Shown: positions 40,887-51,349 of the stretch, piece after piece | Position numbering within the stretch: the stretch's first letter is position 1 | How the letters are laid out: each line of letters begins with the position of its first letter | NCBI RefSeq assembly: GCF_014042345.1 | Contig: NZ_JACEZT010000011.1 | Coordinates: 1 to 64,000, forward strand | Origin: Rugamonas brunnea | Lineage (GTDB): Bacteria > Pseudomonadota > Gammaproteobacteria > Burkholderiales > Burkholderiaceae_D | Length of the DNA stretch: 64,000 bases | Direction of reading: 5' to 3' | Notes under the pieces: generated by a model | What the model was told of the DNA's origin: nothing | The model's input: the letters and a program-made list of their open reading frames with translations, nothing else | Databases searched by the model: none | Position numbers and translations under genes: made by a program

Positions 40887-41462
40887 ATGGTCATCTTGAT
40901 ACTGGGACTGGTGCTGTTCCTGGGCGTGCATTCCGTGCGCATCGTGGCCGATGACTGGCGCACGGCCAAGCGCGCGCAACTAGGCGAGGCGAAATGGAAA
41001 GCGGCCTACAGCGTGCTATCGCTGCTGGGCTTCATCCTGATCGTGTGGGGATTCGGCCAAGCGCGCCAGCAGCCCGTGGTGCTGTGGACGCCGCCCTTGG
41101 CCATGCGCCACGTGGCCGGCCTGCTGACGGCGGTGGCCTTCATCCTGTTGACGGCCAAGGACATTCCCCGCAATGGCATCAAGGCCCGCGTCCACCATCC
41201 GATGGTGCTGGGGGTGAAAGTATGGGCGCTGGCCCACCTGCTGGCCAACGGCAAACTGCATGACGTGGTGTTGTTCGGCAGTTTCCTGCTTTGGGCCATC
41301 CTCAACTTCCGGGCTGCGCGCCGACGCGATCTGGCCCAGGGCACGGTATATCCGGCGGGAACCACCGGCGCCACCGTGACGACGGTGGTGGCCGGCCTGG
41401 CCGGCTGGGCCGTGTTCGCCTTCCTGCTGCATGGCTGGCTGATCGGCGTGCGGCCTTTCTGA
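40887..41462 (+). CDS. NnrU-family membrane protein
   Basis: 191 residues from ATG 40887 with an AAAGGA ribosome site. Several hydrophobic helices and the NnrU pattern (LGLVLFLGVHSVRI at the N-terminus, HHPMVLGVKVWALAHLLANG in the middle) are present. The family was named from nitric-oxide-related genes of Rhodobacter; its biochemical role is unclear. A TATAAT box lies near 40809. It converges on the acyl-CoA ligase gene. Confidence 0.8.
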   Translation: MVILILGLVLFLGVHSVRIVADDWRTAKRAQLGEAKWKAAYSVLSLLGFILIVWGFGQARQQPVVLWTPPLAMRHVAGLLTAVAFILLTAKDIPRNGIKARVHHPMVLGVKVWALAHLLANGKLHDVVLFGSFLLWAILNFRAARRRDLAQGTVYPAGTTGATVTTVVAGLAGWAVFAFLLHGWLIGVRPF

Positions 41463-41470
41463 CCAACATG

Positions 41471-41492
41471 GCCCCGGCCGGGCGGCCGGGGC
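41471..41492. terminator. GC hairpin between convergent nnrU-like and ligase genes
   Basis: GCCCCGGCC (41471-41479) and GGCCGGGGC (41484-41492) form a perfect 9-bp stem with a 4-base loop, in the 46-bp gap between two gene ends. It lacks T-tracts, so it is a probable bidirectional but not canonical terminator. Confidence 0.5.
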
Positions 41493-41508
41493 GTGCCGGG
41501 CGTTATGC

Positions 41509-43158
<1,650 letters not shown>

Positions 43159-43362
43159 CAACTCTCCTGGAAAGGTTGGACTTGCGTTCAAGTTTGAAAC
43201 GGCGTTGCAAAAGCCGTCAACGCTTTTCAATGTTGCATTGCAATAAACAACCCGGTCTGTGGCGCGCCGGACGTTACCGAGTGTAACCACCATGTCTTTT
43301 GGCGAGGCGCCCCAATAGAATCGGCGCTGTAGGGTAAAATCCGACAGCCTGCTTGTGACCCC

Positions 43363-44848
43363 ATGACCTTCGACTGGAATTACCATTACTGCCGCTAAAC
43401 TGCCGCTGGACAATTCGTTCGCGTCCCTGCCCCCCGCCTTCTACACGCGGCTGATGCCCACGCCGCTGCCCGCGCCTTACCTGGTCGGTGTCAGCGATAC
43501 GGCCGCCGCGCTGGTCGGCCTCGACCCTGCGCATTTGAACCAGTCCGATTATGTCGACCTGTTGACGGGCAACCTCGTGCCCGAACAGTCCCAGCCGCTG
43601 GCGGCCGTGTATTCCGGCCACCAGTTTGGGGTGTGGGCCGGGCAATTGGGCGACGGCCGCGCCATCTTGCTGGGCAATATGGACAGCGCCGCCGGGCCGC
43701 TGGAACTGCAATGGAAAGGCGCAGGATTGACGCCCTACTCCCGTATGGGCGACGGGCGCGCCGTACTGCGCTCGTCCATCCGTGAGTTCCTGTGCTCCGA
43801 AGCCATGCATGCGCTGGGCATCCCCACGTCGCGGGCCTTGTCGGTGACCGGCTCGGACCAGGGCGTGATGCGCGAAACGCCGGAAACGGCGGCCGTCGTG
43901 GTCCGCATGGCGCCGACGTTTGTGCGCTTCGGTTCCTTCGAACACTGGTTCTACCAGAACAAACCGGAACAACTGCGGCAATTGGCCGACTACGTGATTG
44001 ACCGCTTTTATCCGCCATTGCGTGAAGCAGCCAATCCTTACCAGGCATTGCTGGAAGAAGTCACACGACGCACCGCGCACCTGATCGCCCACTGGCAGGC
44101 CGTGGGCTTCATGCATGGCGTGATGAACACGGACAATATGTCCATCCTGGGCCAGACGCTGGATTACGGTCCGTTCGGCTTCATGGAAGCCTTCGATTCC
44201 CAGCACATCTGCAACCACACCGACCAGCAAGGCCGCTATTCCTACGCCATGCAGCCGCAGATCGGCCACTGGAATTGCTACGCGCTGGGCCAGGCGCTGC
44301 TGCCGCTGATCGGTGAGGTGGAGGCGGCCCAGGCCGCGCTCGATGTCTACCAGCCCGCGTTCGCGAACAAGATCGAAGCGCTGCTACGCGCCAAGCTGGG
44401 CCTGACGACGGAGCAGGAAGGCGATCACGCCCTGTTCGACGCGATGTTCGCGCTTATGCAAGCCAACAGCGTCGATTTCACGCAGTTCTTCCGCGCCCTC
44501 GGCAAGTTGCAGGTCGCCGATCCGGCCACCGATGCGCCGCTGCGCGACCAGTTCCTGGACCGCCCCGCGTTCGACGCCTGGGCCGCGGAATACCGCGCCC
44601 GCCTGCGCGCGGAAGGCAGCGTGGATGCGGCGCGCCGCGTCGCCATGGACAAGGTCAACCCCAAGTATGTTTTGCGCAACTACCTTGCGCAGCTTGCGAT
44701 TGAAAAGGCGCAAAATAAGGACTTTACGGAAGTGGCACGCTTGCTGAAAGTTCTGCAGCGCCCGTTCGACGAACAGCCTGAGCATGAACACTATGCCGCC
44801 TTGCCGCCGGACTGGGCAAGCCATCTTGAAGTGAGCTGTTCTTCCTGA
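43363..44848 (+). CDS. selO: SelO-family protein AMPylase, apparent frameshift near start
   Basis: Pseudokinase-fold AMPylase modifying redox proteins. Conserved segments: [18 protein letters not shown], the NTDNMSILG and DYGPFGFME active-site region, and a C-terminal Cys-Ser-Ser that corresponds to the Sec-Ser-Ser of animal SELENOO. Family-like sequence ([18 protein letters not shown]) extends upstream of the first in-frame ATG (43454) to about 43391, but no ATG, GTG or TTG begins it. The only ATG (43363) is one base out of frame and stops at 43398. A single extra base around 43388-43390, or an ATT start (43379/43385), would explain this. Followed after 8 bp by msrB. Confidence 0.8.
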
Positions 44849-44856
44849 GGATCATC

Positions 44857-45255
44857 ATGACCGACAAAGTACACAAGAGCGAAGCCGAGTGGCGCGCCCA
44901 GCTGGACCCGATGCAGTTCGAAGTGACACGCCATGCCGCCACCGAGCGCGCCTTTACGGGCCAGTACTGGGATCACCACGAAGCGGGCATCTACACCTGC
45001 GTATGCTGCGGCACGCCGCTGTTCCGTTCCGACGCCAAGTTCGACTCCGGCTGCGGCTGGCCCAGCTACTTCGAGGCGCTCGACCCCGCCCACGTCGTAG
45101 AGAAAGTCGACCGTTCGCATGGTATGCTGCGCACCGAAATCCTGTGCGCCGTCTGCGATGCGCATCTGGGCCATGTGTTTCCCGATGGCCCGCCGCCGAC
45201 CGGATTGCGCTATTGCATTAACTCAGCTTCGCTGCGCTTTGATCCTGAAACCTGA
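44857..45255 (+). CDS. msrB: Peptide-methionine (R)-S-oxide reductase
   Basis: 132 residues. The zinc-binding pairs CVCC and CAVC, the [10 protein letters not shown] segment and the catalytic Cys in [11 protein letters not shown] are all present. It reduces methionine-R-sulfoxide in proteins. It starts 8 bp after selO, so both redox-related genes are probably co-transcribed. Confidence 0.92.
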   Translation: MTDKVHKSEAEWRAQLDPMQFEVTRHAATERAFTGQYWDHHEAGIYTCVCCGTPLFRSDAKFDSGCGWPSYFEALDPAHVVEKVDRSHGMLRTEILCAVCDAHLGHVFPDGPPPTGLRYCINSASLRFDPET

Positions 45256-45279
45256 ACCACCGCCACCGACCTCAAGACC

Positions 45280-45909
45280 ATGAAATTCCTGTTCGACTTC
45301 CTGCCGCTGCTGGCGTTCTTCGCCGCCTACAAACTGGCGGGCATCCATGCCGAAGCGGCCCAAGACTTCATCAATACCCACCTAAGCGCACTGGTGTCCG
45401 GCGGGGTGGTCACGGCGGCCCAGTCGCCCATCATTATCGCGACCCTGATCGGTATTTTTGCCACCATGGGCCAGATCGTCTATATCAAGCTGCGCGGCCG
45501 TAAAGTGGACTTCGTGCTGTGGTTGTCGCTATTCATGTTTATTTTCTTTGGCGGCCTGACGATTTACTTCCATGACGACAACTTCATCAAATGGAAGCTG
45601 ACCATTGTTTATTGGTGCTTCGCCATCGGCCTGCTGGTATCGCAACTGGCTTTCAAAAAGAACCTGATGCGCAAATCGATGGAACACATCATTCATTTAC
45701 CTGATGTGATCTGGAACCGCATTAACCTGGCGTGGATTTGTTTCTTCGCGGCGATGGGTTTCCTGAACCTGTTTGTCGCCTTTGTGCTGTTCAAGGGCGA
45801 TACCGGCGCATGGGTCAGTTTCAAAGCGTTTGGTTCCACGTCCATCATGTTTGTCTTTATCGTGGGCCAGACCTTGTATTTGTCAAAACACATGAAGGAT
45901 GAAGCTTGA
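45280..45909 (+). CDS. yciB: Septation/intracellular-septation protein A family
   Basis: 209 residues, about five membrane helices. It has the family start MKFLFDFLPLLAFFAAYKL and conserved FFGGLTIYFHDDNFIKWKLT (split) and RINLAWICFFAAMGFLN regions. It is an inner-membrane protein linked to septum and envelope synthesis. Its stop overlaps the bolA start by one base. Confidence 0.9.
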   Translation: MKFLFDFLPLLAFFAAYKLAGIHAEAAQDFINTHLSALVSGGVVTAAQSPIIIATLIGIFATMGQIVYIKLRGRKVDFVLWLSLFMFIFFGGLTIYFHDDNFIKWKLTIVYWCFAIGLLVSQLAFKKNLMRKSMEHIIHLPDVIWNRINLAWICFFAAMGFLNLFVAFVLFKGDTGAWVSFKAFGSTSIMFVFIVGQTLYLSKHMKDEA

Positions 45910-46181
45910 TGAGTGACCCGCGCCTGGAAAAGATCCGTACCCGTTTGCAAGCGGCGCTGACGCCACTGGAAATCGATATTGGCGACGAGTCCGCCATGCA
46001 CGCCGGCCACGCCGGCGCCGCCTCCGGTGGCGGCCATTACACGGTGCGGATTGTTTCCGCCCGCTTCGAAGGGATCAAACTCGTCATGCGACATCGACTC
46101 GTGTATGATTCCGTGCACGATATGATGCATAAAGAAATTCATGCATTGGCCATTACCGCACTGGCACCATCCGAAGTATGA
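45909..46181 (+). CDS. BolA-family protein
   Basis: 90 residues. It has the BolA class II fold with the signature RFEGIKLVMRHRLVYDSV and a conserved HALAITALAP end. Such proteins partner monothiol glutaredoxins in Fe-S handling. Start at ATG 45909, overlapping the yciB stop (TGATG) and so translationally coupled. A longer TTG start at 45906 is in frame but unlikely. Confidence 0.88.
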   Translation: MSDPRLEKIRTRLQAALTPLEIDIGDESAMHAGHAGAASGGGHYTVRIVSARFEGIKLVMRHRLVYDSVHDMMHKEIHALAITALAPSEV

Positions 46182-46295
46182 TGTAGCGCAAGGTTTAGGG
46201 TAGCGCCAGAATAGTCTTGAAACATGACGACACCATGACGGTCTAACCTGAGCCAACAACTTTTAGCTTAAACTTTCCCTTTACAGGAATTAATA

Positions 46296-47075
46296 ATGAC
46301 TTTCAAGCCAGCCCGTTTGCTGATTGCACTTCTCGCCGTTGCCGCCGTACCTGCTTTTGCTCAAAACATTGCTGTCGTCAATGGCAAGGCTATTCCTACT
46401 TCGCGCGTTGACGCCGTCGTCAAGCAAGTGGTCGCGCAAGGCCAGCAACAAGATTCGCCGCAACTGCGTGAACTGATCAAGAAAGACCTGATCGGCCGCG
46501 AAGTGATGATGCAGGAAGCGGAAAAGCAAGGCTTCGCCAAGGACCCGAACGTCAAGCAACAGCTGGAAAACGCGCGCCAGGCCATCATCATCAACGCCCT
46601 GGTTGGCGACTTCGTCAAGAAGAACCCGGTGTCGGACGCCGACATCAAGGCTGAATATGACCGCTTCGCCAAGCAAGCCGGCGACAAGGAATACCATGTG
46701 CGCCACATCCTGCTGGCCACCGAAGCCGAAGCGAACGACGTGATCGCCAAGCTGAAGGCCGGCGGCAAGTTCGAAGAACTGGCCAAGGCATCGAAAGACA
46801 CCGGTTCCGCCTCCACCGGCGGCGACCTCGACTGGGCTACCCCATCGTCGTTCCCACCAGCGTTCTCGGATGCATTCGTGAACCTGCAAAAAGGCCAGTT
46901 CACCGACAAGCCAGTGCAGACCCCGAACGGCTTCCACGTGATCAAGGTCGACGACATCCGTCCAGCCAAGCTGCCGACCCTGGAAGAAGTGAAGCCTCAG
47001 ATCGCGGAAGCACTGACCCAGAAGAAACTGCAAGCTTACCAACAAGAAATGGTCAAGAAAGCAAAGATTCAGTAA
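46296..47075 (+). CDS. Periplasmic parvulin-type peptidyl-prolyl isomerase, copy 1
   Basis: 259 residues. A signal peptide ends near AVPAFAQN. A helical N-terminal chaperone part (about 30-125) is followed by a rotamase/parvulin domain (YHVRHILLATEAEA to NGFHVIKVDD). It is a PrsA/SurA-like folding factor for exported proteins. It is followed by its own terminator and then by a close paralogue. AGGA ribosome site. Confidence 0.88.
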   Translation: MTFKPARLLIALLAVAAVPAFAQNIAVVNGKAIPTSRVDAVVKQVVAQGQQQDSPQLRELIKKDLIGREVMMQEAEKQGFAKDPNVKQQLENARQAIIINALVGDFVKKNPVSDADIKAEYDRFAKQAGDKEYHVRHILLATEAEANDVIAKLKAGGKFEELAKASKDTGSASTGGDLDWATPSSFPPAFSDAFVNLQKGQFTDKPVQTPNGFHVIKVDDIRPAKLPTLEEVKPQIAEALTQKKLQAYQQEMVKKAKIQ

Positions 47076-47088
47076 TATAGTCGTCACC

Positions 47089-47111
47089 GGCGCCCACTGG
47101 GCGCCGTTTTT
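47089..47111 (+). terminator. Rho-independent terminator between the two parvulin genes
   Basis: GGCGCCC (47089-47095) and GGGCGCC (47099-47105) form a perfect stem with a 3-base loop, followed by GTTTTTAG. It separates the two parvulin paralogues into independent transcripts or attenuates read-through. Confidence 0.8.
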
Positions 47112-47178
47112 AGTTCTGCGTTCAACAATGCGCACTGTCCGCCAGGCGCGATCTCTTGTATTTTTATAGGATTTGATA

Positions 47179-47955
47179 ATGATTTTGAAGCCAGCACGCC
47201 TGTTGTTAGCAATGATCGCTGTAGTTGCAGCTCCGGTATTCGCGCAGAACGCCGCCACCGTCAACGGCAAGGCCATCCCCGCATCGCGTATCGACCAGAT
47301 CGTCAAGCAAGTGGTCGCCCAAGGCCAGCAAACGGATTCGCCACAGCTGCGCGAAGCCATCAAGAAAGACCTGATCGGCCGTGAAGTGCTGATCCAGGAA
47401 GCGGACAAGCAAGGCTTCGGCACCCACGCCGACGTCAAGGCCGCCATCGAGAACGCCCGCCAGAGCATCATCATCAATGCCATGCTGGCCGACTACGTGA
47501 AGAAGAACCCGGTCAAGGATGCCGACATTAAAGCCGAGTACGACAAGTACAAGGCCGCCATGGGCGACAAGGAATACCATTCGCGCCACATCCTGGTTGG
47601 CACCGAAGCTGAAGCCAAGGACATCATCGCCAAGCTGAAAGCGGGCGGCAAGTTCGAAGAACTGGCCAAAGTGTCGAAAGACGGTTCGGCCAACAACGGC
47701 GGCGACCTGGGCTGGATGACCCCTGGCAAGCTGGTCAAGCCTTTCGCTGACGCCATGGTGGCACTGAAGAACGGCCAGATCACGGAAACCCCCGTCAAGA
47801 CGGAATTCGGCTATCACGTGATCAAACTGGAAGATTCGCGCGCCGTGAAACTGCCAGCACTGGAAGAAGTCAAAGGCCAAGTGGCGGAATCGCTGCAACA
47901 GCGTAAGATCGCCGCCTATCGCGACGAACTGATGAAGAAGGCCAAGATCCAGTAA
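47179..47955 (+). CDS. Periplasmic parvulin-type peptidyl-prolyl isomerase, copy 2
   Basis: 258 residues from ATG 47179; an in-frame TTG at 47173 is weaker. It has the same layout as copy 1: signal peptide ending VFAQNAAT, helical part, parvulin domain YHSRHILVGTEAEA to YHVIKLEDSR. Long stretches are nearly identical to copy 1 (for example SPQLREAIKKDLIGREV), so it is a tandem duplication. Both are followed by terminators. Confidence 0.88.
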   Translation: MILKPARLLLAMIAVVAAPVFAQNAATVNGKAIPASRIDQIVKQVVAQGQQTDSPQLREAIKKDLIGREVLIQEADKQGFGTHADVKAAIENARQSIIINAMLADYVKKNPVKDADIKAEYDKYKAAMGDKEYHSRHILVGTEAEAKDIIAKLKAGGKFEELAKVSKDGSANNGGDLGWMTPGKLVKPFADAMVALKNGQITETPVKTEFGYHVIKLEDSRAVKLPALEEVKGQVAESLQQRKIAAYRDELMKKAKIQ

Positions 47956-47977
47956 TTTGGCTGGTCCCCTCCCCTCT

Positions 47978-48008
47978 AAAAAAGCGCTTCCCTGTGAAGC
48001 GCTTTTTT
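47978..48008. terminator. Bidirectional terminator after parvulin copy 2 and dctD
   Basis: AAAAAAGCGCTTC (47978-47990) and GAAGCGCTTTTTT (47996-48008) form a 13-bp perfect stem with a 5-base loop, with A-run and T-run on each side. It lies between the convergent ends of the second parvulin gene and dctD, and works for both strands. Confidence 0.9.
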
Positions 48009-48019
48009 GTTTCCATCCG

Positions 48020-49363
48020 CTATTTGAAATCGTCGGCCACGAGATTGTATTTCTGCATCTTGTGATACAGGGTTTGCTTGGGCAGACCCAGGGTCACACA
48101 CGCTTCCGCGACGTTCCCACCCACATTGCGCAATTCCTGCTCGATCAGCGCTCGCTCAAAGCGGCTCACCTGTTCGGGCAAGGCGACCGGCGCCGCCGGT
48201 GGCGCGGCCAGCAAGCCATCGGTGCCGCTCGACAAACCGAGCACGAAGCGATCGGCGATGTTGCGCAGCTCACGCACGTTGCCCGGCCATGCATGCGCCA
48301 TCAGGCGCTGCATCAGCATGCCCGACATCGGCGGCACTTCGCGCTTGTAGCGGGCCGCGGCGCCCAGCACGAAATGTTCAAACAATAACGGGATGTCTTC
48401 GCGCCGCTCTCGCAGTGGCGGCAAGTGGAGCACGATCAGGTTCAGGCGGTAGTACAGGTCGTGACGGAATTTCTGCTGGTCGGACAACTCCTTCAGGTCC
48501 ACCTTGGTCGCCGCAATGATGCGCACGTCGACCGGCACGGGCTGGTTCGAGCCCAGGCGTTCCACATAACGCTCCTGCAGCACGCGCAACAACTTGACCT
48601 GCATGGCCAGCGGCAAGCTCTCCACTTCGTCCAGGAACAGGGTGCCGCCGTCGGCGTATTCGATCTTGCCGATCTGGCGCTTGGCCGCCCCGGTGAACGC
48701 GCCCGGTTCGTGGCCGAACACCTCGCTTTCAAAGATATTCTCGGGGATCGCGCCGCAATTGATCGCAACATAGTGATGCTTGCTGCGGATGCTGTGCTGG
48801 TGCAGGCTACGCGCCACCATTTCCTTGCCCGTACCTGTTTCGCCGAACACCAGCACATCGGCAGGTTCGTCGGCCAGGTCCAGGATCAAACGGCGCAGCT
48901 CGCGCATGGCCGGCGACTCGCCCAGCAAGGTCGCCTCGATCCCGGCGCTTTGCTCCAGCTTGCGCCGCAGGCTATGGACTTCGAGCATCAGGCTGCGTGT
49001 GGCCAGCGCACGCTGCACCACCTCCACCAGTTGTTCGGACGAATAGGGTTTGGCGATGAAGTCGTAGGCGCCATCACGCATGGCTTGCACGGCCATGTTG
49101 ATGTCACCGTGGCCGGTCACGAGGATGACAGGCAGTTCGGCATCGATGGCCTTGGCAGCCGTCAATAACTCCAGCCCGCTCATGCCCGGCAGTTTGACAT
49201 CGGTGACGACGATGCCGGGGAAATGCGGCGCCAGCAATTTCAACGCTGGTTCCGCCGATGCGTATCCTTGCACTTCCAGCCCCGCCAATTGCAGGGCCTG
49301 GACACTTCCGGCACGCACCGTGGCATCGTCTTCCACCAGTATCACCTGCAAACCATCAACCAT
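48020..49363 (-). CDS. dctD: Sigma-54-dependent response regulator, DctD-type
   Basis: 447 residues from ATG 49363 with AGGGAG. The receiver domain has the phospho-Asp in VVTDVKLPGMSG, then an AAA+ domain with GETGTGKE (Walker A) and GAFTGA (sigma-54 contact), and a C-terminal Fis-type helix-turn-helix (NVAEACVTLGLPKQTLYHKM). It activates sigma-54 promoters when phosphorylated by DctB, whose gene it overlaps by 8 bp. A matching sigma-54 promoter lies upstream of dctA. Confidence 0.92.
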   Translation of the reverse strand: MVDGLQVILVEDDATVRAGSVQALQLAGLEVQGYASAEPALKLLAPHFPGIVVTDVKLPGMSGLELLTAAKAIDAELPVILVTGHGDINMAVQAMRDGAYDFIAKPYSSEQLVEVVQRALATRSLMLEVHSLRRKLEQSAGIEATLLGESPAMRELRRLILDLADEPADVLVFGETGTGKEMVARSLHQHSIRSKHHYVAINCGAIPENIFESEVFGHEPGAFTGAAKRQIGKIEYADGGTLFLDEVESLPLAMQVKLLRVLQERYVERLGSNQPVPVDVRIIAATKVDLKELSDQQKFRHDLYYRLNLIVLHLPPLRERREDIPLLFEHFVLGAAARYKREVPPMSGMLMQRLMAHAWPGNVRELRNIADRFVLGLSSGTDGLLAAPPAAPVALPEQVSRFERALIEQELRNVGGNVAEACVTLGLPKQTLYHKMQKYNLVADDFK

Positions 49364-51266
49364 GTACCGCTCCCTGCTCTGAAATGGGTAAATCAATTGT
49401 GAATCGGGCCCCGCCACCGGGTGCCGGGTCGGCCCTCAATATACCACCGAACTCCACCACGATTTGCTCGGAAATAGCCAGTCCCAGACCCAAACCCGCC
49501 CCCTGCTCCTTGGTCGTGAAGAACGGTTCAAACAAATGGGCGCGCACCTCGTCCGGTATGCCCGGCCCCGTGTCGTCCACGCTGATCAGCAAACGGCTGC
49601 CTTCGCGCTCGATGGTGACCGTCAACTGACGCTTGTCCACGGCGCTCATGGCATCGAGTGCGTTATTGAACAAATTGACCAGCACCTGTTCCAGCCGGTT
49701 GCCCTCGCACAGGGCGTAGGCATCGTGCTGGCGCACGTCCAGGCGGAAGCCGACACCCTCCTGCTCCAGCCGGCGCTCCACCAGGAACAGCGCATTGGCG
49801 ACGGCTGGCTGGATCGCCACAGGGGCCATGTTGCCGGTGGACTTGCGGGAAAAAGCTTTCAGTTGGCCCGTGATCGTCCCCATTTGGCCGACGATTTGGG
49901 AAATGATCCCGAGGTTGGACTTGGCGTCCTCGATCCGGCCGCGATCCAGCAACACGGCGGCGTTATCGGACATCGTGCGCAAGGCCGTCAAAGGCTGGTT
50001 CAACTCGTGGGTGATGCCCGCTGCCATCTGCCCCAGCACCGCCATTTTGCCTGCCTGCACCAGCTCATTCTGGGTGACGCGCAGCTTGTCTTCGGCCCAC
50101 TGCCGCACGGCGATTTCATCGCTGAGGCTGCGCGTCATTTGCTTCAGATTGTAGGTACGCTCCGCCACCATCAGTTCCAGATTATCGTAGGCATGCTGCA
50201 AATCTTCTTTGGCCTTGAGTTTGAGCCGCAGGCTGCGACGGCGCTGGCGCACATACAGATAGAGCACGATCAGGAAGGCCTGCAGCAGGCAGGCCAGCAG
50301 AAAGGCAGTCTGCGCGTTGGAACGGGCCGGGCTCAGGTCGGACAGATAAATGAATTGCCAATGACGGGGCGCCAGGGACAGGCTCTGGCTCAACATGCGG
50401 CGCGGCGTGTCCGCGCCGCTGCCACTGGCCGAGGCCCGTATAGTCGCAAACTGTACCCCGTCATCGCGCGTCGGTTCGTAACGGATATCGAGCGGCGTCA
50501 GCGCATGGGAGAAATATTGACGGGTGGCGGCCAGCTCGCGCTGCACGTCCGCCGATAACGGCCCCAACGTTTTGTATTTCCACGCAGGCACCGAGGTGAG
50601 GAAAATCACGCCGTGCTCATCGCTGAGTAACACCTTGTCGGCGCCCTGCACCCAGGCCTTTTCCAGCTTCTCGATGTTGACCTTGACGGTCGCTACCCCC
50701 AGCATGCGGCCGTCACGATAAATGCCATGTGCAAAGAAATAGCCCGGCTCCAGGAAGGTTGTGCCCACCCCGTAGAAGCCTGCTGGTTTACCACGCAGCG
50801 CATCGCGGACATACGGACGAAAAGCGACGTTATCGCCGACGAAGCTGTTGGGTTCGCGCCAGTTGCTGGCTGCAAGGGTAATGCCGCGCAGGTCGCTGAC
50901 GTAGATGGTGGTGGAGCCGGCCTGCCGGTTCAGTCGCTCCAGGTGCTGATTGACGGCGAGCTGCAACGCCGCATCTTCCGGCTTCTGCAGCATGTCGATG
51001 ACATCGTCACTCAACTCCAGCGTGCTGGGCAAGAAGTCATACTTGCCCAGCAGATTTTCCAGGCTGCCGGCGTACACATCCAGCCGCTGCGCTCCGCTCA
51101 CCCGCAACCGCTCGGTGGTGATGCGCTCCGCCCAGGCATAAGCGACGCCGGCGAGCACCAGGCCGACCGCGACCACGATGGTCCAGCCCATAACAGTACG
51201 GCCGGTCCAGCGCTTGCGGCCCGCTGTTGGCGGGCCGGCAAGTTCAGATGTAACTGCTTGAGGCAT
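49356..51266 (-). CDS. dctB: C4-dicarboxylate sensor kinase, DctB-type
   Basis: 636 residues. Two membrane helices (about 24-44 and 305-328) enclose a large double-Cache-type periplasmic domain. A coiled-coil linker and the kinase core follow: H-box AAGITHELNQPLTALR, N-box (LVNLFNNALDA), DTGPGIPDE and GLGLGLAI. DctB senses extracellular succinate/fumarate/malate and phosphorylates DctD. It lies between the porin (84 bp upstream, with a large hairpin in the gap) and dctD, so all belong to one module. Confidence 0.9.
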   Translation of the reverse strand: MPQAVTSELAGPPTAGRKRWTGRTVMGWTIVVAVGLVLAGVAYAWAERITTERLRVSGAQRLDVYAGSLENLLGKYDFLPSTLELSDDVIDMLQKPEDAALQLAVNQHLERLNRQAGSTTIYVSDLRGITLAASNWREPNSFVGDNVAFRPYVRDALRGKPAGFYGVGTTFLEPGYFFAHGIYRDGRMLGVATVKVNIEKLEKAWVQGADKVLLSDEHGVIFLTSVPAWKYKTLGPLSADVQRELAATRQYFSHALTPLDIRYEPTRDDGVQFATIRASASGSGADTPRRMLSQSLSLAPRHWQFIYLSDLSPARSNAQTAFLLACLLQAFLIVLYLYVRQRRRSLRLKLKAKEDLQHAYDNLELMVAERTYNLKQMTRSLSDEIAVRQWAEDKLRVTQNELVQAGKMAVLGQMAAGITHELNQPLTALRTMSDNAAVLLDRGRIEDAKSNLGIISQIVGQMGTITGQLKAFSRKSTGNMAPVAIQPAVANALFLVERRLEQEGVGFRLDVRQHDAYALCEGNRLEQVLVNLFNNALDAMSAVDKRQLTVTIEREGSRLLISVDDTGPGIPDEVRAHLFEPFFTTKEQGAGLGLGLAISEQIVVEFGGILRADPAPGGGARFTIDLPISEQGAVHG

Positions 51267-51283
51267 AGTGCTTTCTTCTAGTT

Positions 51284-51331
51284 CCGGCGCGGCGCAATGC
51301 AGGATCGCTCCAGCATTGCGCCGCCTGCCGG
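51284..51331 (-). terminator. Stem-loop between porin and dctB
   Basis: CCGGCGCGGCGCAATGC (51284-51300) pairs with 51313-51331 (with small internal bulges). On the minus strand it follows the porin stop and precedes dctB. No T-run follows, so it is more likely a partial attenuator or a transcript stabiliser giving more porin/dctA than dctBD mRNA. That interpretation is inference. Confidence 0.45.
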
Positions 51332-51349
51332 AGCAAGCGGCACCGGGCC

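Noticed and set aside
43186..43202. CGTTCAAGTTTGAAACG upstream of the acyl-CoA ligase as a PsrA/FadR-type site
   Set aside because: The dyad has several mismatches and no second copy was found near the other fad genes.
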